Assembly (NCBI GenBank): GCA_003584705.1
Contig: AP018536.1
Location: forward strand, 1,054,001 to 1,118,000
DNA from: Lachnospiraceae bacterium GAM79
Lineage (GTDB): Bacteria; Bacillota; Clostridia; Lachnospirales; Lachnospiraceae
Reading direction: 5' to 3'
DNA length: 64,000 nt
This document shows positions 62,901 to 64,000 of the stretch, piece by piece. The position numbers and the translations under genes were made by a program. Below the pieces are notes generated by a model, which was not told the DNA's origin, searched no databases, and was given only the letters and a program-made list of their open reading frames with translations. How positions within the stretch are numbered: position 1 is the first letter of the stretch; each line of letters begins with the position of its first letter.

Positions 62901-63683
62901 ATGTTTATGGATAAGAAAAGCAAAAAAATTCTAATGCGCTATATGGATGATACGAAGCGAAAACTGTTATCATTTGAAGAAATTGCGTATGCAAAAGAAC
63001 ATGGTGCCATTTTAGAGGATTTATCTATTTCGCACGAAGAAGCTATACGCATTTTGACACAAAGTCTTAAATGTATTTCTCTTAGTGATGCTGCCAATTC
63101 TTTTTTGTATAGTTTATCTACTCGTGATATGGAGTATCGGTATATTTTAGCATCGTATATATATGCTGTAAGTTGGCTAATGTTTGATAGAGGTAAGACA
63201 GACAAAGTTCCATCTCGGCTGGATAGAACATTTTATAATTATGTCAAGTATCGAGGTGGTGGAATTTGGGGTGGGATTGGAAAACCCATTTTTTATCTCA
63301 ATGAATTTGCTCATATGGATAAACAACTCCCTACGAATATCGACAAAAATATTTTGAAAGAAATAATATCAATATCATCTGCGATGAGCGACCAATCCAC
63401 TGGTATTATGTTATGTAAAAAAATTCATGAGAGTAAACTTTTGCCCTGCAATATAAGTGAGATTATCGGAATCCTTGAAACACTTGCTATTTGTGGGATT
63501 TTGGAGACACCAGAGCATAAAGGATACATACATTCCTTTACCCCACCGTTGATGAGAGATACCGGAGATTTAAGGCAAAGCCTATCTTATCCACTCAACT
63601 GGTGGCATGGAGAAGATAAAGTAAATTATGATAACTGTTACAGAATTTTTAACATTGATTTTTCCTATTTATCGGGAAAATAG
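62901..63683 (+). CDS. Cassette 2 cargo: unknown 260-residue protein
   Basis: The product begins MFMDKKSKKILMRYMDDTKR and is largely helical, with blocks YRYILASYIYAVSWLMF, RGGGIWGGIGKPIFYLNEF and the end FSYLSGK. It has no signal peptide. I recognise no family. It occupies the place of the DUF4274-like gene in cassette 1. The code is AT-rich, and the stop codon lies at the edge of the conserved tail repeat. Confidence 0.6.
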   Translation: MFMDKKSKKILMRYMDDTKRKLLSFEEIAYAKEHGAILEDLSISHEEAIRILTQSLKCISLSDAANSFLYSLSTRDMEYRYILASYIYAVSWLMFDRGKTDKVPSRLDRTFYNYVKYRGGGIWGGIGKPIFYLNEFAHMDKQLPTNIDKNILKEIISISSAMSDQSTGIMLCKKIHESKLLPCNISEIIGILETLAICGILETPEHKGYIHSFTPPLMRDTGDLRQSLSYPLNWWHGEDKVNYDNCYRIFNIDFSYLSGK

Positions 63684-63864
63684 CAAAGCCAGCCGAGCCA
63701 GTCAACGGTCAAGATGAACGGCGCATAAATACGCCGCCGTTGACAGTCCTGCCTGTCTTTGCTAAAGGGTAATCAAGGCGGGAAAGCCCTAAAATGGCTT
63801 CCCGCCCATTTCAATTTTTACGGGAATGTATCCACAAGTTCGGGACACTTTGTCCCGAAGTTCG
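63682..63864 (+). repeat. Cassette tail repeat, copy 2, and start of a third leader
   Basis: It matches 60946-61108 with small changes in the hairpin loops, then continues GTTCGGGACACTTTGTCCCGAA (63838-63859), the first hairpin of the leader. After that the sequence no longer follows the leader copies, so the array ends or changes here. The last 135 bases of the window hold no gene that I can support. Confidence 0.7.
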
Positions 63865-64000
63865 GCGTTGTACGAGGGACGGGGGCTTTCATATACGCCC
63901 TATCTGCTGATGAAACCAGCCCTGCGTTTGCGGCTCCACGCCACGCAATCACAGCCCTGTTTTCCTGCTGCTTCAAATGCCCTTGCCCTCCCTGGCGGCA

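Larger units (their letters stand above)
54525..64000. mobile_element. Integrative mobilizable element, left part (continues past the window)
   Basis: A large serine recombinase, a MobV relaxase, a RepA_N-type initiator, a Cys-rich protein and a cargo array occupy the stretch, with mixed base composition unlike the backbone. The left edge coincides with the abrupt end of the kinase fragment near 54520 and the hairpin CTGACGGG/CCCGTCAG (54529-54536 with 54547-54554). The right end lies beyond the window, so attachment sites cannot be compared. Confidence 0.75.

Noticed and set aside
58556..63864. Repeats at about 2.6-kb spacing considered as a CRISPR-like array
   Set aside because: Repeat units are hundreds of bases long with protein genes between; there are no short regular repeats or cas genes.
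63865..64000. Weak frames in the last 135 bases
   Set aside because: The sequence is cut by the window end and shows no recognisable protein pattern on either strand.

Overview
The window reads as a chromosomal segment of an anaerobic Firmicute, most likely a gut Lachnospiraceae member. This rests on the gene set and on protein sequence character: a split purine terminus (PurO-type cyclohydrolase plus stand-alone AICAR transformylase), a DHH phosphoesterase, GlnRS, AddAB, DegV, an ECF-type RibU behind an FMN riboswitch, and a serine-recombinase/MobV/RepA_N mobilizable element. No taxonomic search was possible. No tRNA, rRNA or CRISPR array was seen.

Layout. (1) 1-17.2 kb is balanced-GC backbone: the tail of an EAL protein, purO-like and purH-like genes, a DHH phosphoesterase, glnS, a DUF2225 protein, a MocR-type regulator, a TetR regulator, a DUF6062 protein, an MBOAT/SGNH acetylation pair, a uracil permease, an M19 dipeptidase and aroA. 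Several intergenic gaps carry a related dyad whose ends resemble TAACTATTCAG. (2) 17.2-35.5 kb is AT-rich accessory DNA with visible decay: a truncated zinc-ribbon transposase, LysR and integrase remnants, a DUF4143 ATPase, a broken small alarmone synthetase, two phospholipase-D proteins, a two-component system with an FUSC-like membrane protein, a flavodoxin-fold protein, and a redox/ADP-ribosylation locus. That locus has an Rrf2 regulator with four matching 19-bp palindromes, a PNPOx-like protein, an FMN riboswitch, ribU, a PNPOx-ferredoxin fusion, a class-M sirtuin and a zinc-type macrodomain. An IS110-family element, a lipoprotein gene and two short inverted-repeat elements follow.

(3) 35.5-54.5 kb is backbone again: cysK, metNIQ and an Rrf2 regulator (a sulfur amino acid locus), degV, a HAD phosphatase, an SseB-like protein, exonuclease III and the addB-addA repair operon. 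A GNAT gene is split by a 194-bp MITE with a 7-bp target duplication; a J-domain protein and a deleted sensor-kinase gene follow. (4) 54.5-64 kb is one end of an integrative mobilizable element: large serine recombinase, MobV relaxase, RepA_N-type initiator fragment and Cys-rich protein. Then comes a tandem array of about 2.6-kb cassettes. Each has the same promoter-bearing leader, a nearly identical 266-residue XRE regulator and the same hairpin-rich tail, but entirely different small cargo genes. One cargo gene resembles the DUF4274 immunity-type family. The array is the best candidate here for an under-described system, with the riboswitch-led sirtuin/macrodomain locus second.
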